Source: Gossypium raimondii
Lineage: Eukaryota; Streptophyta; Magnoliopsida; Malvales; Malvaceae
NCBI RefSeq assembly: GCF_025698545.1
Contig: NC_068569.1
Span: 23,126,001 to 23,190,000, forward strand
Direction of reading: 5' to 3'
DNA: 64,000 bases
Numbering within the stretch: the first letter of the stretch is position 1; each line of letters begins with the position of its first letter. A model generated the notes under the pieces. That model was given only the letters and a program-made list of their open reading frames with translations, ran no database searches and was not told the DNA's origin. Positions 36,810 to 49,850 of this stretch are shown one piece after another. Position numbers and translations under genes: made by a program.

Positions 36810-39800
36810 CTAATTCTCCTTACTACTTATAAAATGCTAAATCTTGTAAAACAATTGAATTCTAATATTTAATGAATTATTTAATTAAAATTCGAATTTA
36901 GATAAAAATACAAGAATTTAATCCGAATGAATAATAAATTAATATAGTAACTTTAAACATCTAACCCTCCAACTTGTTATTGCTTTGTGTATAAAGTGAC
37001 TTTGAAGGAAAGATTGACCGACTACTAATGATTTTTTCTCTTTTAGTTTATTGAGGAGATCAAATATGGGAATAGCTTGTTAAGTTTGCACTTGCAATTT
37101 TCATATCACATATAATTAGCTGGGAAAGTGTAGGGTCATGTTTCTTAGCTTATCCCCAGATTGGATAAGTTTATAGATCAAGTCAAATGAAGTTGAGTAA
37201 GCAATACCGGTTTGACAAAGGCCTGCAATCCAAGTCAGTCCATCCAATCATTTAGTTGTTATATTTTAAGTTTCATTGCATCGTATTATATATAAATCAG
37301 ATGAACAATATACTATAGATATTTGTGTGTTAAGAGCAACAATCCCGAACTGGGCGAGTAATAGGACATTAGATGAGAAGTATCTTCGAATTAGGAAAAA
37401 TTAAATTCGAAAGTTTTGGTTGATTGAATTTTAACTTGATTAGTTTGATATTGTATTAAACTAAATGATTAATTCTCTAAAAACTTAATTTGATATTATA
37501 TTAAAGTTCGGAGAACGTTCATGAATATAGATGGATTCGAATTTAAAAGATATAAATTAGCAGACCCAATGGAGGGTGGACCTGGACCATGGGTTTTAAG
37601 ACCATGAATGTGTGCTTTCTTGTACAAGTCAGCCCAATGGCAAGTTGAGTTGAGCTTAGTTTATAACCAGTAATGCAAGCAAGATATGGAGAAGCTAAGC
37701 TTTTATAAATTATACAAACTTGACATGCGCACACCTTGACAAACTGGCGCATAGCCCTGCCATGGACAAAGAGAAATGAGCCACTTCCCACACACTTATG
37801 AGCTAAAGGACAGCTCCAGCTTAGTCCTCGAGCCAGAAATAAAAATGAGATACTATCTTCGGATATAAAATAGTTATATCACGTCAAAATATAAATCATA
37901 TCACTAATTTCGTATTAATAATTAAAGTAACGGATGTTTGATTTTTCTGTAAATATAATTGTGTAACATGATTTGAATTAAAGTGATATATATTATAATT
38001 CCGCATTTAAATTTTTTTTAAACATAATTTGTTATTTGACTGACAAGAAGTACCCATTATTTGCAAAGAGAAAAAAAAAATTAAAACACAAAAAATTTTT
38101 TGGTTCAGTTAATTATCGATCTGAAACTTTTTTTTTTTTTCTTATTTTATACAGCAATGACATCAGGATTGCATTTGCTGGTTGCTTAGCTATACTTGTC
38201 TGCGACTGCGATTGTCCAACAAATCTAAAGGTTTATTTTACTTGCAACCAGGAACCATCAACAACCACTGTTATCTGAATAAAGTTAAAAGAAATTCATA
38301 CCCATATGCTTGAATGGTCACCATTGAGAAAGGCAGAGCAACTCATTTTCATTAATCTACCTTTCAATATAAGTGTCGTCAAAGATGCTCTTTTTTCTTT
38401 GACAAATTTTTTACTTAAACTTCAATCCATGTGTGTAATGCCCACCTTGTTTTTATTAATACGAAAGAAGGAGAAAAAATGCCCCACTGGAATTTAGACA
38501 AAAAACTGCACCGTATTTTTAATTTGGAATGAATGCTAAAACTTTAAGAAATTAAAGAACAAATAACAATGATTATCATATGTTGTTGACCTCAATATAC
38601 TGAACAAACAGTGCAGCTAACCTAATAATTAATATACATAATGAATTAATGATGAAGCATTTAGCATTTTTATTTAAGAAAAAAAATGGGATTTTTGAAA
38701 TTGAAAATTCTCATATTTGACTCCAAATTTTACCATTGGGGAGCAACTCTATTCTTTAAGAAAATGCTAGCCTTTCCTAATGGAGTGAAATGGAGAATAA
38801 CATTTGAGGCGTTGAGGGAAAACGATGTAGCACCATCCTCTTTTCAAATATTTATATATGATGTTGTTATTATAAATAATATATTAATTAATCTTGAAGA
38901 GAATATTTTAAAGATGGTAGCAAATTATACATATTCTTCAATGTGAAACCATGAACATTTTGCACAACATTTTTCTAACTAACTTTGGATTTAGAAGAAT
39001 TCATATACATAATGTATTATCATGAATAAGATATTATTTGTACTATATTAAAAAATCCATCTGTTCTTCAATTAAATGAAACATTTTAGTCGTATGTTTG
39101 AGAAACTAATATATTAGTCTTTGCATGTTAACTTTATCATTAATGGAATGGTATGACTTAACGGTGGTTGTCGCGGTATTAAATTAACTTAAAAAACTTA
39201 TTAGCCTTAAAAACAAATAGAGGCTTAACGGTGATTGTGCAAAAATTGAATCAAAAACAATTTAGGGTAAAAGCAAAATTAACTTCTTTATCTCTAGTTA
39301 TTCTTCAAAACTATTGATTAACTTTTTAATATTTGATTTAATGCAATCAGTTACTCTTAGCAACAAAGTTGATGTGTAGGGACTAAACTGTCAATTTTTC
39401 AAATGTACAAGGATTAAAATGTTCCTTTTAATACTATAGGGACTAAAATGAACTTTATGATATGATATAGAGACTAATGTTAAACTTTTTATTTTTTTTA
39501 AAAGTTTACTAATAAAAAAGAATTAAACTATTATAAGCTTATAACATAAATTAAGAATTACATCAATTCAAATTAGGAGCTAAGTGAACTAAAAACTACA
39601 CATAACAACAACATCAATTCAAACTACAAACTCATACATAAATACCAATGCTGGTAGCAGGACTCGAACACCCATACATCATAGCTGTATATACTGAATC
39701 TCGAGCTTCACTTTTACAAATTCAGCGAACAACTGATTTTCACTTATAATAAACTTTTAAAGGAGAATATTGAAATTATATTTATTAATGACCATGCTAT

Positions 39801-39841
39801 TAATGAATTAGATTATGTCACTAAACAAAGTCTAAAGTAGG
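36810..39841. other. Intergenic spacer upstream of the GT8 gene
   Basis: About 3 kb, AT-rich. Open stretches at 37543-37791 (-), 38036-38278 (+), 38306-38497 (+) and 38686-38946 (+) show no domain, signal or splice context that would support a gene. Confidence 0.45.
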
Positions 39842-39850
39842 TATATAATT
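39842..39850 (+). promoter_or_regulatory. TATA-box-like element of the GT8 gene
   Basis: TATATAATT lies about 160 bp upstream of the preferred ATG at 40002. This would give a leader of roughly 130 nt. It also argues against the in-frame upstream ATG at 39903 as the usual start, though both would lie in the transcript. Confidence 0.4.
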
Positions 39851-40001
39851 TAGTATGATTTATCGGTATATTAAGCCCATAATAATTTAAATAAAAACAA
39901 AATTGAATTTCCTGGTCAAGAATCAAGAGCAGCCCTTGCATAGTTTAAAACCCCAACACCATTTTTACTCCATTAGCTTGACCTTTCGACAATATCTTAA
40001 A

Positions 40002-41081
40002 ATGCCTAAATCACCGTCACTCTTCGATTTTCACCTTCTCTTACTCTTCACTATCTTTTCCTTAGCCGCCGCCGATGCCATCGCCGCTGCACGGCCAATA
40101 ACCCAACAATTCAAAGAAGCCCCACAATTCTATAACTCTGAAATTTGCCCTAAGATAGTTGGCGAAGATGATGAATCTGATAATGGAACCTCCGTTTTTT
40201 TATGCTCGGGTCAATCTGTTCACGTGGCAATGACCCTTGATTCAGCTTACATACGGGGTTCCATGGCGGCTGTTCTTTCAATACTTCAACACTCCTCTTG
40301 TCCCCAGAATATCGTCTTCCATTTCGTCGCCTCCGCCACCGCCAACGCGTCGTTTTTACACGCCACCATCTCTTCCTCCTTCCCTTACCTCAACTTCCAA
40401 GTCTACTCCTTCGACGACTCTTCTGTTTCACGTCTCATTTCAACCTCAATCCGCTCCGCACTAGACTGCCCTTTGAACTACGCTCGAAGCTACTTAGCCG
40501 ATCTCCTCCCTTCATGCGTCGGCCGAATTGTGTACCTCGACTCCGACCTGGTTCTCGTCGACGACATAGCTAAACTCGCCGCAACTCAACTTGGAGACAA
40601 CTCGGTCTTGGCAGCTCCAGAACATTGCAATGCAAACTTCACGTCTTACTTCACTCTAACGTTTTGGTCAAGCCCTACTTTATCCTTAACATTTGCGAAC
40701 CGTAAACCTTGTTATTTCAACACCGGAGTAATGGTGATCGACCTTGATAGATGGAGACGAGGAGATTACACAAAAAAGATTGAAGAATGGATGGAGATTC
40801 AAAAAAGAACAAGAATCTACGAGTTGGGTTCTTTGCCGCCATTTTTATTAGTTTTTGCAGGAAACATAGTTGCCGTTGATCATCGATGGAATCAACATGG
40901 ACTTGGGGGCGATAATTTTAAAGGTTTATGCAGGGATTTGCATCCAGGTCCAGTTAGTCTTTTACATTGGAGTGGAAAAGGAAAGCCATGGGTGAGGCTT
41001 GATGCTAACAGGCCTTGCCCTTTGGATGCTTTATGGGCACCGTACGATCTCCTGCAAACGCCGTTTGCATTAGATTCTTGA
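40002..41081 (+). CDS. GATL-type galacturonosyltransferase-like glycosyltransferase (GT8)
   Basis: Family GT8 enzyme of the GATL clade, implicated in pectin or xylan synthesis in the Golgi. It is one uninterrupted exon of 359 residues, the usual GATL length and structure. A hydrophobic N-terminal segment (about residues 11-30) acts as signal or anchor, and there is no long stem as in GAUTs. Conserved features: [15 protein letters not shown] (74-88), the nucleotide-sugar/metal site YLDSD (178-182), [15 protein letters not shown] (237-251) and [11 protein letters not shown] (320-330). A start at 39903 would add 33 residues ahead of the hydrophobic segment; the ATG at 40002 gives the usual N-terminus and is preferred. 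Third positions are C/T-rich in the first half, as in many GATL genes. The exact GATL member cannot be settled by eye. Confidence 0.93.
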   Translation: MPKSPSLFDFHLLLLFTIFSLAAADAIAAARPITQQFKEAPQFYNSEICPKIVGEDDESDNGTSVFLCSGQSVHVAMTLDSAYIRGSMAAVLSILQHSSCPQNIVFHFVASATANASFLHATISSSFPYLNFQVYSFDDSSVSRLISTSIRSALDCPLNYARSYLADLLPSCVGRIVYLDSDLVLVDDIAKLAATQLGDNSVLAAPEHCNANFTSYFTLTFWSSPTLSLTFANRKPCYFNTGVMVIDLDRWRRGDYTKKIEEWMEIQKRTRIYELGSLPPFLLVFAGNIVAVDHRWNQHGLGGDNFKGLCRDLHPGPVSLLHWSGKGKPWVRLDANRPCPLDALWAPYDLLQTPFALDS

Positions 41082-41331
41082 TGGGAAAATTTGGAAATGT
41101 TGAAATGCTTGTTAATTCGCAGCTGGATTGCAGCGGTTTATAAATCTACCAGCTTTTCTGGCAAGTGTTTGTTTGCCGAGAAAGTAACAGAATCGTCAAG
41201 AAATGGGTGCATCGAGCTGTGTATTGTTTCTTCCTTTTGCCAAGATTACGCATTAAAGATGAAGAAATTGAAAATCCAGAAGGAAAATACCGATGGATTT
41301 TACAGTCTTTGTTCGGGCGTATGATAACTGT

Positions 41332-41337
41332 AATAAA
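41332..41337 (+). terminator. Possible polyadenylation signal of the GT8 gene
   Basis: AATAAA lies about 250 bp after the stop codon, with a second AATAAA near 41397. These are plausible near-upstream elements; the true site is not visible from sequence alone. Confidence 0.35.
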
Positions 41338-41419
41338 AAATAATCTGTAAAGCAAATTAAAGAGGTGGCTATAATTTCCGTGGATCCTTTTTATTTAATA
41401 AAAAACAAATTTGCCTTTG

Positions 41420-42369
41420 TAAATAGTTTCTTTTTCCCTTTAATTACTATACAATTCTCACTTTTGTTTCATATTTTTGAAAGTAAAATAAAATAGTTTT
41501 TTTGGAAGTGTTTATATAAATAAGGCTTAATGCCTCTTTTAGAAATTCCTAAATTTTATGTTGATGATAATAAGATTTTAAAATTCAAAATAATAATGAT
41601 TTTATGGGTAAAATTAAACAATAAAAATAGTTTAAGGGTTTCTTTAAATAAATAGATATTGTTTTCGTTTTTTCGGAAAATAGAAATATTGAAGAAAATG
41701 CCTTCAATTAAAATTTTTAAAATGATTTTTGAGAAGATGAGAATGAAACTATGTGAAAATTAGAAAACAAAAAAAATTTATTTTCACTAAAATTATTTTG
41801 TAAATGTGAAAAAGATGAAAACAAGATTCTTAACTTTAAATGAATTGACTTTAGTTCAAACCCTATAAAAACAAAAATATTCACTTTTTTTAATATTTTT
41901 CAAAATTTTAGTACTTTAGTTCAAATCTACATAAATGTATTTTATTATATTCACCATGTTTATATTATAGAAAATAGTTACCAAACATCTTTTATTATTA
42001 AAACAAATTTTGTTTCTATTTACAAAACATATTTTTCAATTTAAAAAATAGAAAATGGAAATTATTTTTGAAAACCAAACATAACCTTACATCAAGAGAA
42101 AGGAAAATAATGAGTTGAATTTCCTTGATTTTCCTTCAATTACATAGTATTTATTTACTCGATTTGTGGGTAAGACTAGAGAAAGGAAAGTATTTTTCCT
42201 ATTAAATTTTACATAAGTTATTTTAAAAAATATATAATTGAAAAAATCATTATAATCCTTTTACTATCTTTTTAATCTAAACAAAATAAGCATACATTAT
42301 TTTCTTTCTATTTCCTTTATAAACCAATGAAAGCTTTCAAAGAACATGTTGCCTATTGTATTACTTCTC
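41420..42369. other. AT-rich intergenic sequence
   Basis: No gene is seen. Confidence 0.5.
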
Positions 42370-43270
42370 TCCTTAACTTGTGATTGCCCGTTGGTTTCTA
42401 TCAAATGGTGACAGATTGAAGGAGATTCCGGATGTCTTTAAGCGTTGATTGAAGTTTCCATCCTGCTTTGGTGTGTCCAAGTATAATGTTGGTCCTTTTT
42501 TGTCGATATCCATTAGCTTACACGAAGTAATATTATGAGACTTAAGGGTTAAAAGAATAATCCGTAGGGTAAGAATACTAGCCTGAAGTTGAAACTTTGA
42601 ATGAACAACAATTGAAATCCGTTTTCTGAACAATAGCAACCCCTTCAATCATGTCGATTTTGAACAATGCTTCATGAAAGAGACCATTGAGAGGAGTGTT
42701 CTCTAGAACTGAGCGAAAGTTGAGTCCTTAATTGACTGACTTGATAAATATTAACAAGATAGGTGTTGAAAATTGAATGGTAGATATCAGATACTCTTTC
42801 AATAGCACCTAAAGGACTGGGATTAGATCCTTTGAAGATGAGTTCATTTCTTGATTTCCATATAATACCATAGCAATACTGAAGCTTCTTGAATCTTGAG
42901 AGTTGGTGTTGTTTCCTTGGAGCCATTGGAGAATCCAGTTTGAGATGAATGAGTTAGTTAAAGAGTTAGAGCAAAGCGCAAGAGGAGAATCGAATCAAAT
43001 TGCCTTAGAAAAATTACAATTTAAAAAGAGATGTTCGCAGTTTCCCTATTTTCTTTATAGAGAGGACAAATATTACCATTAATAGAGTGTCTTATTGAGA
43101 GGAGACAATTACTACAGATCTTCCATAGGAAAATGATGACTTTGAAGGGAAGTTTAAGTTGCCAAAAATTAACCCAAGTTTTTTTTATAGAGATTGATGG
43201 AGGGTGGTAATGGTGCTCATCTAAGAAAAAAGGGAATAAGCAATTTTAACCAAAAATACCCTGAACAAAT
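42370..43270 (-). mobile_element. LINE-type non-LTR retrotransposon remnant (zf-RVT and RNase H-like end)
   Basis: The minus strand from 43200 down reads WQLKLPFKVIIFLWK, then ICPLYKENRE and a second part with NCNFSKAIWF and WILQWLQG. This matches the zinc-binding zf-RVT region after the reverse transcriptase of plant LINEs (pattern WKLKIPPKVKIFLWR...CPLC...E...HLFFHC..A..W). The next frames (42926-42672 with YGIIWKSRNELIFKG, and 42648-42373) fit the linker and a decayed RNase H-like end. Many frame breaks. The reverse transcriptase itself is not present. Confidence 0.72.
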
Positions 43271-43413
43271 CTCCAAATTAATTTATCATCACCTCCCTGA
43301 ATGGAAAGGATTCTACTAAGAAAATTTGAGGCTCTATTAGTATCAAGTAAGCTGAGGGACATATTTTGATATAGTTAGTTTCTTACCTAAGCTTAGTTGA
43401 GTATATACTTAAA

Positions 43414-43923
43414 AAGGTAAATTATACCATTAGCCACTAAATTATGAGTAAGTTTTCGTTTTGGCCACTAAACCAAAAAAAAGTTACAATATGGGCATTG
43501 AATTATTTGAAAGTTTTCATTTAAATCACTAAATTATTCAACATTAATAATAAATAAAGAAGTTTTGCCGACGTGCTCTGAGCGATGATTCGACGGTTAG
43601 TAGAACACACCTTAGATCCAAGTCAATCTAACAGACAATGTCAAAAATCAGGGAAAAAAGCTATTTGAATTTTAGTTCGCGAATTCGTGACGTCTAAAGC
43701 TATTTCATGAAAACTAAACTAAACTGTAGAAAGGAAGAGAAAAGAGAGTTTTGATTGATGTAAGTAATGCAAACAAAGAAAGCAATATAACATCCATTTT
43801 AACAGTTCAATGACTTAAACGAAAATTTTTGAACAATTCAATGATCAAATTATAAATTTTTTTAGTTAAATGACCAAAACAAAAACTTACTTATCATTTA
43901 ATGACTAATGATGTGGTTTAACC
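43414..43923. mobile_element. TIR element, copy 2 of the ~515-bp family
   Basis: Ends GGTAAATTATACCATTAG and, read inwards from the right, GGTTAAACCACATCATTAG. Arms are about 130 bp. TATACTTAAA occurs on both sides (43404-43413 and 43924-43933), giving a 10-bp target duplication. The core matches the copy at 15282-15806. No ORF. The 9-10-bp duplication suggests a Mutator-like origin. Confidence 0.8.
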
Positions 43924-44672
43924 TATACTTAAATAGTCCCATTTTAAAAACAAATTAATATTTATATATTAAATCAATTAAATTAAAAAAAATTAATTTT
44001 ATTACTAACGCTAATTAAAATATTGAAGAACGACCCAAATTTAATTGAGCCTACCAAGTTGATCGAAAATGGGTAAAAAGGCCTGTGATTGTGAAGAAGG
44101 TAAGTTCCTTCCCTAAAGGCTAACACGCGCGTACATCGCACAGTGCACTGCCACTGGGGTTTCGGCTTTCGAGGCTTTCCCCAAACACCAAATTCCCCTG
44201 CCTTCTCCTCTGAACATTCTGCCTTCTCCTTCCGGTAATTATCTTCCATTCATCCCCTTTTTATTACAACTTCATCATCTCAACATTTGGTTCAGTGTAA
44301 GCTCTAATGGAATCAATTTTCCCCATTTCCCTTTTCTTTTTTCATATTCTATTTTAAGAAAAGTACCTTTTTTTTACTCAAACTACTTAAAACTTTTAAA
44401 TTCTTTCTTTTTTCTTGATTTCATTGACATTTTATAGTGAAAGGTTATATTTACTTCGGATACACTGGTTTTGAAATTTAAAGTTATTCAAAGTTGTAAG
44501 CTTTTATTTTATTATTTTGAGTATCTATTTGAACATATAGTGAACAAATTTTTGTGTTTAAATATCTCAGATTTCGGCTGGTGGATTAGTTGAAAACCAG
44601 GCCTTGATGGTTTAATTATCTTTTTGGGTAATTTAAGATCATTTCTTGAAATCCCCCAAACAACTAAACGGA

Positions 44673-47373
44673 ATGAGCATTGTAATCGTAAGTTCTTTTT
44701 TCTTTCTATTGTTTCTATATGTGAGCCACTTTTTCATTTCAGTAATGGGGTGAAAAGCCTTAAGAAATGAAGTAGATATCTCTTCCCGTTATGTTTCCAT
44801 TTGCTGAATTGAGGGTTTGATAGATTTTGCATTTTTTAAGGTGCCATAGTATCTATCTTAAAAAAAGAAATAAAATAGAACACCAACAGTGATGTTGTTG
44901 GATTTGTGCTGGAGAAACCATATAGGTCACATTGTCTAGTTTTGTCTGTTTGAAACTCTCCAACATTCTTGCTTGTATATCTAAGCATAAAAAAATGGAG
45001 ATAAAGTGAAGATTAGGACTACTTTTACAATGTTTAAAGATCGGTAAGGGCTATCTTTTATAATGTTATGTACCCTTATCTCAGACATTATGGTTTCAAA
45101 ATGCTTGCTTTTTCATACTTGCCTCCTTGGAAATATCGAGAATCTGCGTTAATTCGTTTCAAAAACTAACAATATAATCTGAAAAGGTGCAATTTGTTGT
45201 CACCAATGAGATTCATAGGAGATTAATCTGTTTTATAAGCTTAACCAATGGAGATACAAGAGAGTATTAGGACAAAATTTACCATGTTTTAAAGATTGGC
45301 AATGACTATCTTTATAATGTTATGTACTGTTATTTCAGACAACGTGCTTTCTAAATGCTTGCATTTTTGTACTTTCCATCTTTAGAGTATTGAGATTCCA
45401 TGGTTTAATTTGTTTCAATGACCAACTGCATAACTTAAAAAGGTGCAATATATCGTCATAAATGATTTTGATGGGAAACTAATCTGTTTCCTTGGCCACT
45501 TCTTTTGCGATACGTTTGCTTTTCATCGTATAACTTATGTTTGTTTGTTGAACTTCAATACTTTATAGGTGTTAACTATTTATGTATTCTTTCATTAACT
45601 TGCTTGTTTTGTCTGTTATGAGTATTTAAGAAGCAAAGAGAACCATCAAGATTGCCCAGCAAAGCAGATGCAGAGTTTGATAGGATCAGCAATTTACCAG
45701 GACATGTTATTGATCAAATCTTGTCACGTTTGCCGATAAGGGATGCGGTAAGGAGCAGTGTTCTGTCAAGGAAGTGGAGATACAAATGGGCTACGATACC
45801 TTGTCTTGTGTTCGATAATCATTGTTTTAATTTCTCTTCCCAAGACCAATCTTTCATAAAAAACAAGCTTGTAAACATCATTGACCATGTACTTTTACTT
45901 CACAACGGCCCAATACACAAATTCAAACTTTCACATCGAGATCTTTTAGGTGTCACTGACATTGATCGATGGATACTTTGCATATCAAGGAGCTCTATCA
46001 AAGAAGTCGTGCTGGAAATATGGAAGGGCCAGCGCTACAAACCACCTTCTTGTTTATTTAATTGCCAGAATCTAATTCATTTGGAGCTATTTAATTGTTT
46101 GCTAAAACCTCCATTGATGTTCAAAGGTTTCAAGAATTTGAAGAGCCTTGATCTCCAGCATATTACCATCACCCAAGATGTGTTTGAAAAGCTCATTTCG
46201 AGCTGCCCTTCTCTTGAGAGATTAACATTGATGAACTTTACTGGTGTCACACATCTTATCATTGATGCACCAAATCTGCAATTCTTTGACATTGGTGGCA
46301 TTTTTGAAGATGTTAGCTTTCTGAATACGGTCCATTTATCTTTGATTTCCATTGGTTTGTATGTAAATATTGACAATGAAGAGAATGGTGCTCAAGACAA
46401 TTCTAGTAAACTGCTCAGATTCTTTGTTAATCTGCCTCATATACGGAGGCTGGAGATTCAGAGTTACTTTTTGAAGGTAATGGCGTAGTGAACATCATTG
46501 TATAGAACTAGTATCTTCTTGGATATGTTGGTTCCCTGGGGCATTTCAATCTGAGTGTCTTTGTGTGCTCATTATCATTTGGACATCTATATGCACTTTT
46601 ACTGCCTTTTACAGGTGTCTGCATACATGAAATATCCCGAAAAATGGTTATTGAATCCTGATATGCTTGTTCAAGTCCTCTACAATGTGCTTATTCCACT
46701 TTAATTTATCCATTGGAGATTCTAATATATACTGTTTTTCCTTTTTCCACTCCAGTATTTGGCGATGGGATATGTGCCGAGCAGGTTGCCTAACCTATGT
46801 GTTGATCTGAATCATTTATCGATTCGTATAGATTTTGATGATTTGGAGGAAAATACCGCTGCTCTATGCCTCCTAAGAAGTTGTCCAAATCTCCAAGAGT
46901 TGGAAATGTTGGTGAGTTCCATATCTTTTAATCTTTTAGGTTCTTTATGATGATGCAAACGGTAATATCTCTAGCTCTTATATTGCATTAGTGTTTTTAG
47001 CAACATCGTTAATCTAAAAAGATTATGCATGTAATGGTTCTTGGTTTTGGAGGTCGATTAGTGGATTAGAAATGTATGATGTTTTATGTAGGCTCGGCCC
47101 GAGGAACAATCTTCCATGGAAAGATCCACCAACTTCTGGGAAGATGATCATTGGAGCTCTTTGTTTGCACATCTGAGACTGGTCAAAGTGTCTGGCATCT
47201 CTGGTGTTAAATCGGAAATGGATTTTATCAAGTTCCTGCTATCGAATTCACCTGTGCTCGAGCAGTTGACTGTTAAGCCAGCTTCCCAGGAAGGCGAATG
47301 GGAGTTAATGAAGGAATTGCTGCGGTTCCGGCGAGCTTCGATATATGCAGAAGTCATTTATTTGGACCCATGA
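44673..47373 (+). CDS. F-box/LRR/FBD-domain protein
   Basis: Putative substrate-recognition subunit of an SCF E3 ubiquitin ligase; the target is unknown. Exons: 44673-44687, 45631-46476, 46756-46911 and 47092-47373, giving 432 residues. Exon 1 encodes only MSIVI; its donor GTAAGT and phase join to KQREPSRLPSKAD. The F-box lies at about residues 20-62 (FDRISNLPGHVIDQILSRLP...VLSRKWRYKW). Leucine-rich stretches follow, for example LIHLELFNCLLKPP and LKSLDLQHI. The FBD-like end includes LLRSCPNLQELEM and SPVLEQLTVKP, closing with RASIYAEVIYLDP. Reading through the exon 2 donor would stop after three residues (VMA), which supports the intron. Intron 1 (943 bp) carries a ~250-bp tandem duplication. 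All four exons are open and appear functional. Confidence 0.9.
44998..45491. repeat. ~250-bp tandem duplication inside F-box gene intron 1
   Basis: Copy A spans about 44998-45235 and copy B about 45249-45491. They share blocks such as ATAATGTTATGTAC, GAGAT-rich starts, AAAAGGTGCAAT and TAATCTGTTT in the same order, with perhaps 75% identity by eye. Confidence 0.75.
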
Positions 47374-47399
47374 TACTCATGGCTGCCATTGTGGAAAAT

Positions 47400-49850
47400 T
47401 AAGGGTTTTAGGAAAATGGCATCCATGGCAGGTTTGCTTATTCACTTCCTTATCAGGGTAGTGCCCTTTAAATTTTTAATGCATAAAACCAGAGTTGTTA
47501 AGTGCTTGTTCCCATTTGGTTTGTTCTTTTTACTCTATTTTTTGAATAATTAGTCCCAAATCCACAATTGTATAATCCGATTTTATTTTATTTTATTTTA
47601 TTGTACAAATGTTGGATTTTAGAATTTGAATGCATATCTATTAAATAACATTGTGGTCGCATGAATCAAGTGTCTGAGTTTATTATCTTAATTTTATCAA
47701 AATGACTAAACTACATTTTCATTAAATATTTCTTTTATAAAACATATAAATTTTGTTTTTAATATCTTAATTATGGAAATAAATAAACTAAATCCGCAAA
47801 AAAGAACTACATTTTCATTTAAAGCTAGGCACTAATAATATTTATAAAATATCGCAATTTGGATACATAGAAATACATAACTCTACCCATCTAAAGGATA
47901 CATAGAAATGCTTCACAAAAATTAATTAATTGTAAAGATTTTTCTTTAATTTTAGCTAGATCATATTATAATAAAAGTTGGGCTTCATGCAATTATTAAA
48001 GATGATTTTAATTTGGAAACATAAAATAAAATTTTAAGAATTAAAAGGAGACTAAATTAATTAATTAAGTTCAATATTATAGTAACAAATTGGTTGATAC
48101 TATCAGGGATAAATTTTTTCAATAACTTATTTAATTGATTTTGATGTTTTGAATTTTAAATTTTCAATATTGGAAAAAAATTAGAACTTTCGGCAATGGG
48201 GCAAACAAGTATAATTTGACAATTTTTAAAGCATTATTTTAGTTTCTACCACCTTTTCACTTTAATCATTAATTTTTTTACCCCAATTAATATTAAAAAA
48301 ATATTTTTGTGGTGACCTAAATGAAAGCAACTTAGAAGTTGGGGGATCAAAATGAAAGTATGGACATGATGTGGCATATATAAGTTAATTGTTGTTAGAG
48401 ATTTAATGATTGGGTGACTAAAATGAAACCGTTTTAAAAATTGAGTAACGAAATTGAAAGGATTTCATTTTAAGTGCCCAAAATAAAAGCGCCCTAAAAA
48501 TTGGGTTTTCCCATATTACATATACTAATAGCATTAGACCTACCCATGAGTCAGGCTGTGGTCCGATTTTAAAATGTTTTCAAGCTCAAGTTCACTTCCG
48601 TCTTGGCCGGATTTGCTTAAAAACCCGTTTCATTATTCAAAAATTAATAAAATATTTTTATATTTAAATTGAATTTGAGTCGAGTTAGACTAACCTGAGA
48701 CATAAAAAATTATGTCCAAGCCTAACCCAAGTTGAGTCAGGCTATCAAGTGGGCTACCCAAACTATAAACAAATCCAATTAGCATACATCCTTAATTAAT
48801 AATATAAAGAAAATTAAAATCTAAAAATGACATACTAACCTATTTCTTAATTCTATTTACTTAAAAATCTTCACCAATACATCAAATAATAATTTAAATA
48901 TTCCTTAAAAGATAATAATCTCAAGATTATCATTAATTTTTTTCAACAATATTTTGGTGTATCATTAATAAAATAAAACAAAATTAGATTATGACACAAT
49001 CACGATGTAGATGAAAAAATAGTGTAAAACCATAATTATAAAAATTAAACAAAGCTTTGATTGAAATAGTGAAATTAAGGTATAAAATGTTGAGCTTTTA
49101 ATTTTATTTTGAATTCAAATATATTCTTATAGTAATATTTGTTTCTTATAAAAGTTTTAGCTATTTTTCAATTAAAAATAATCACAGGGCTTAAATATAA
49201 TATAGATAAAATGAATTATTACCGCACCCATTATTTTGGCAAAATTAACTACACAAATCTGATTTATTTCAGGCATAATGGTAAATCTAGTTTTATTTAC
49301 TCTTTTTAACCATTTTGTTAGTTTCACTAACTTTTAAATTTAGTTCAATTTACTCTTTTTTTAAAATGGGCATAATGGTCAATCTAGTTTTATTTACTCT
49401 CTTTTTTTAACCATTTTGTCATTTTTTTAGTTTGGCTCTCAACTTTTAAATTTAGTTCAATTTACTCTTTTAAAAAAATTAATTGAATTGTTAAAATTTT
49501 ATAGTAATCCATATGTACTTCATTGCTAACGTGGGCATTCTTTTAAAAAATTTACAAACTTTTTAAAATTTTTGAAATTATTTTTTATTTTTATTTTGAA
49601 ATTTTATAAAGTATACATCAATTGTCACCTATGTTATGTCATTGCTAGTAACATTTTAACAATTTAATCAAATTTTCTACTCAAAGAAAAGTAATTTGAC
49701 TAAATTTTGAAGACTGAGTGCAAAAAAAGAATTAGAGCCAAAGTGACAGAAGAGATAAATATTAGGAACTAAATTTGTGATTATGACTTTATTTTAAATG
49801 ATTTTCATCTATCCATAAATTAAAAGAATTTTGTTGGTTTGTGTCCGTTA
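47400..49850. other. AT-rich intergenic spacer with short repeats
   Basis: No gene is seen. Positions 49270-49360 and 49368-49465 are two copies of a ~95-bp unit (TCTAGTTTTATTTACTCT ... AACTTTTAAATTTAGTTCAA). Positions 48530-48790 have GTTAGGC/GGGCTA words typical of decayed small plant elements, without clear ends. Confidence 0.5.

Noticed and set aside
39903-40001. Upstream in-frame extension of the GT8 ORF
   Set aside because: It would put 33 polar residues ahead of the hydrophobic segment, against the usual GATL N-terminus; the ATG at 40002 restores normal length.
44673-45660. Start of the F-box protein at 45652
   Set aside because: That position is TTG, not ATG; an upstream exon with ATG at 44673 joins in frame at 45631.
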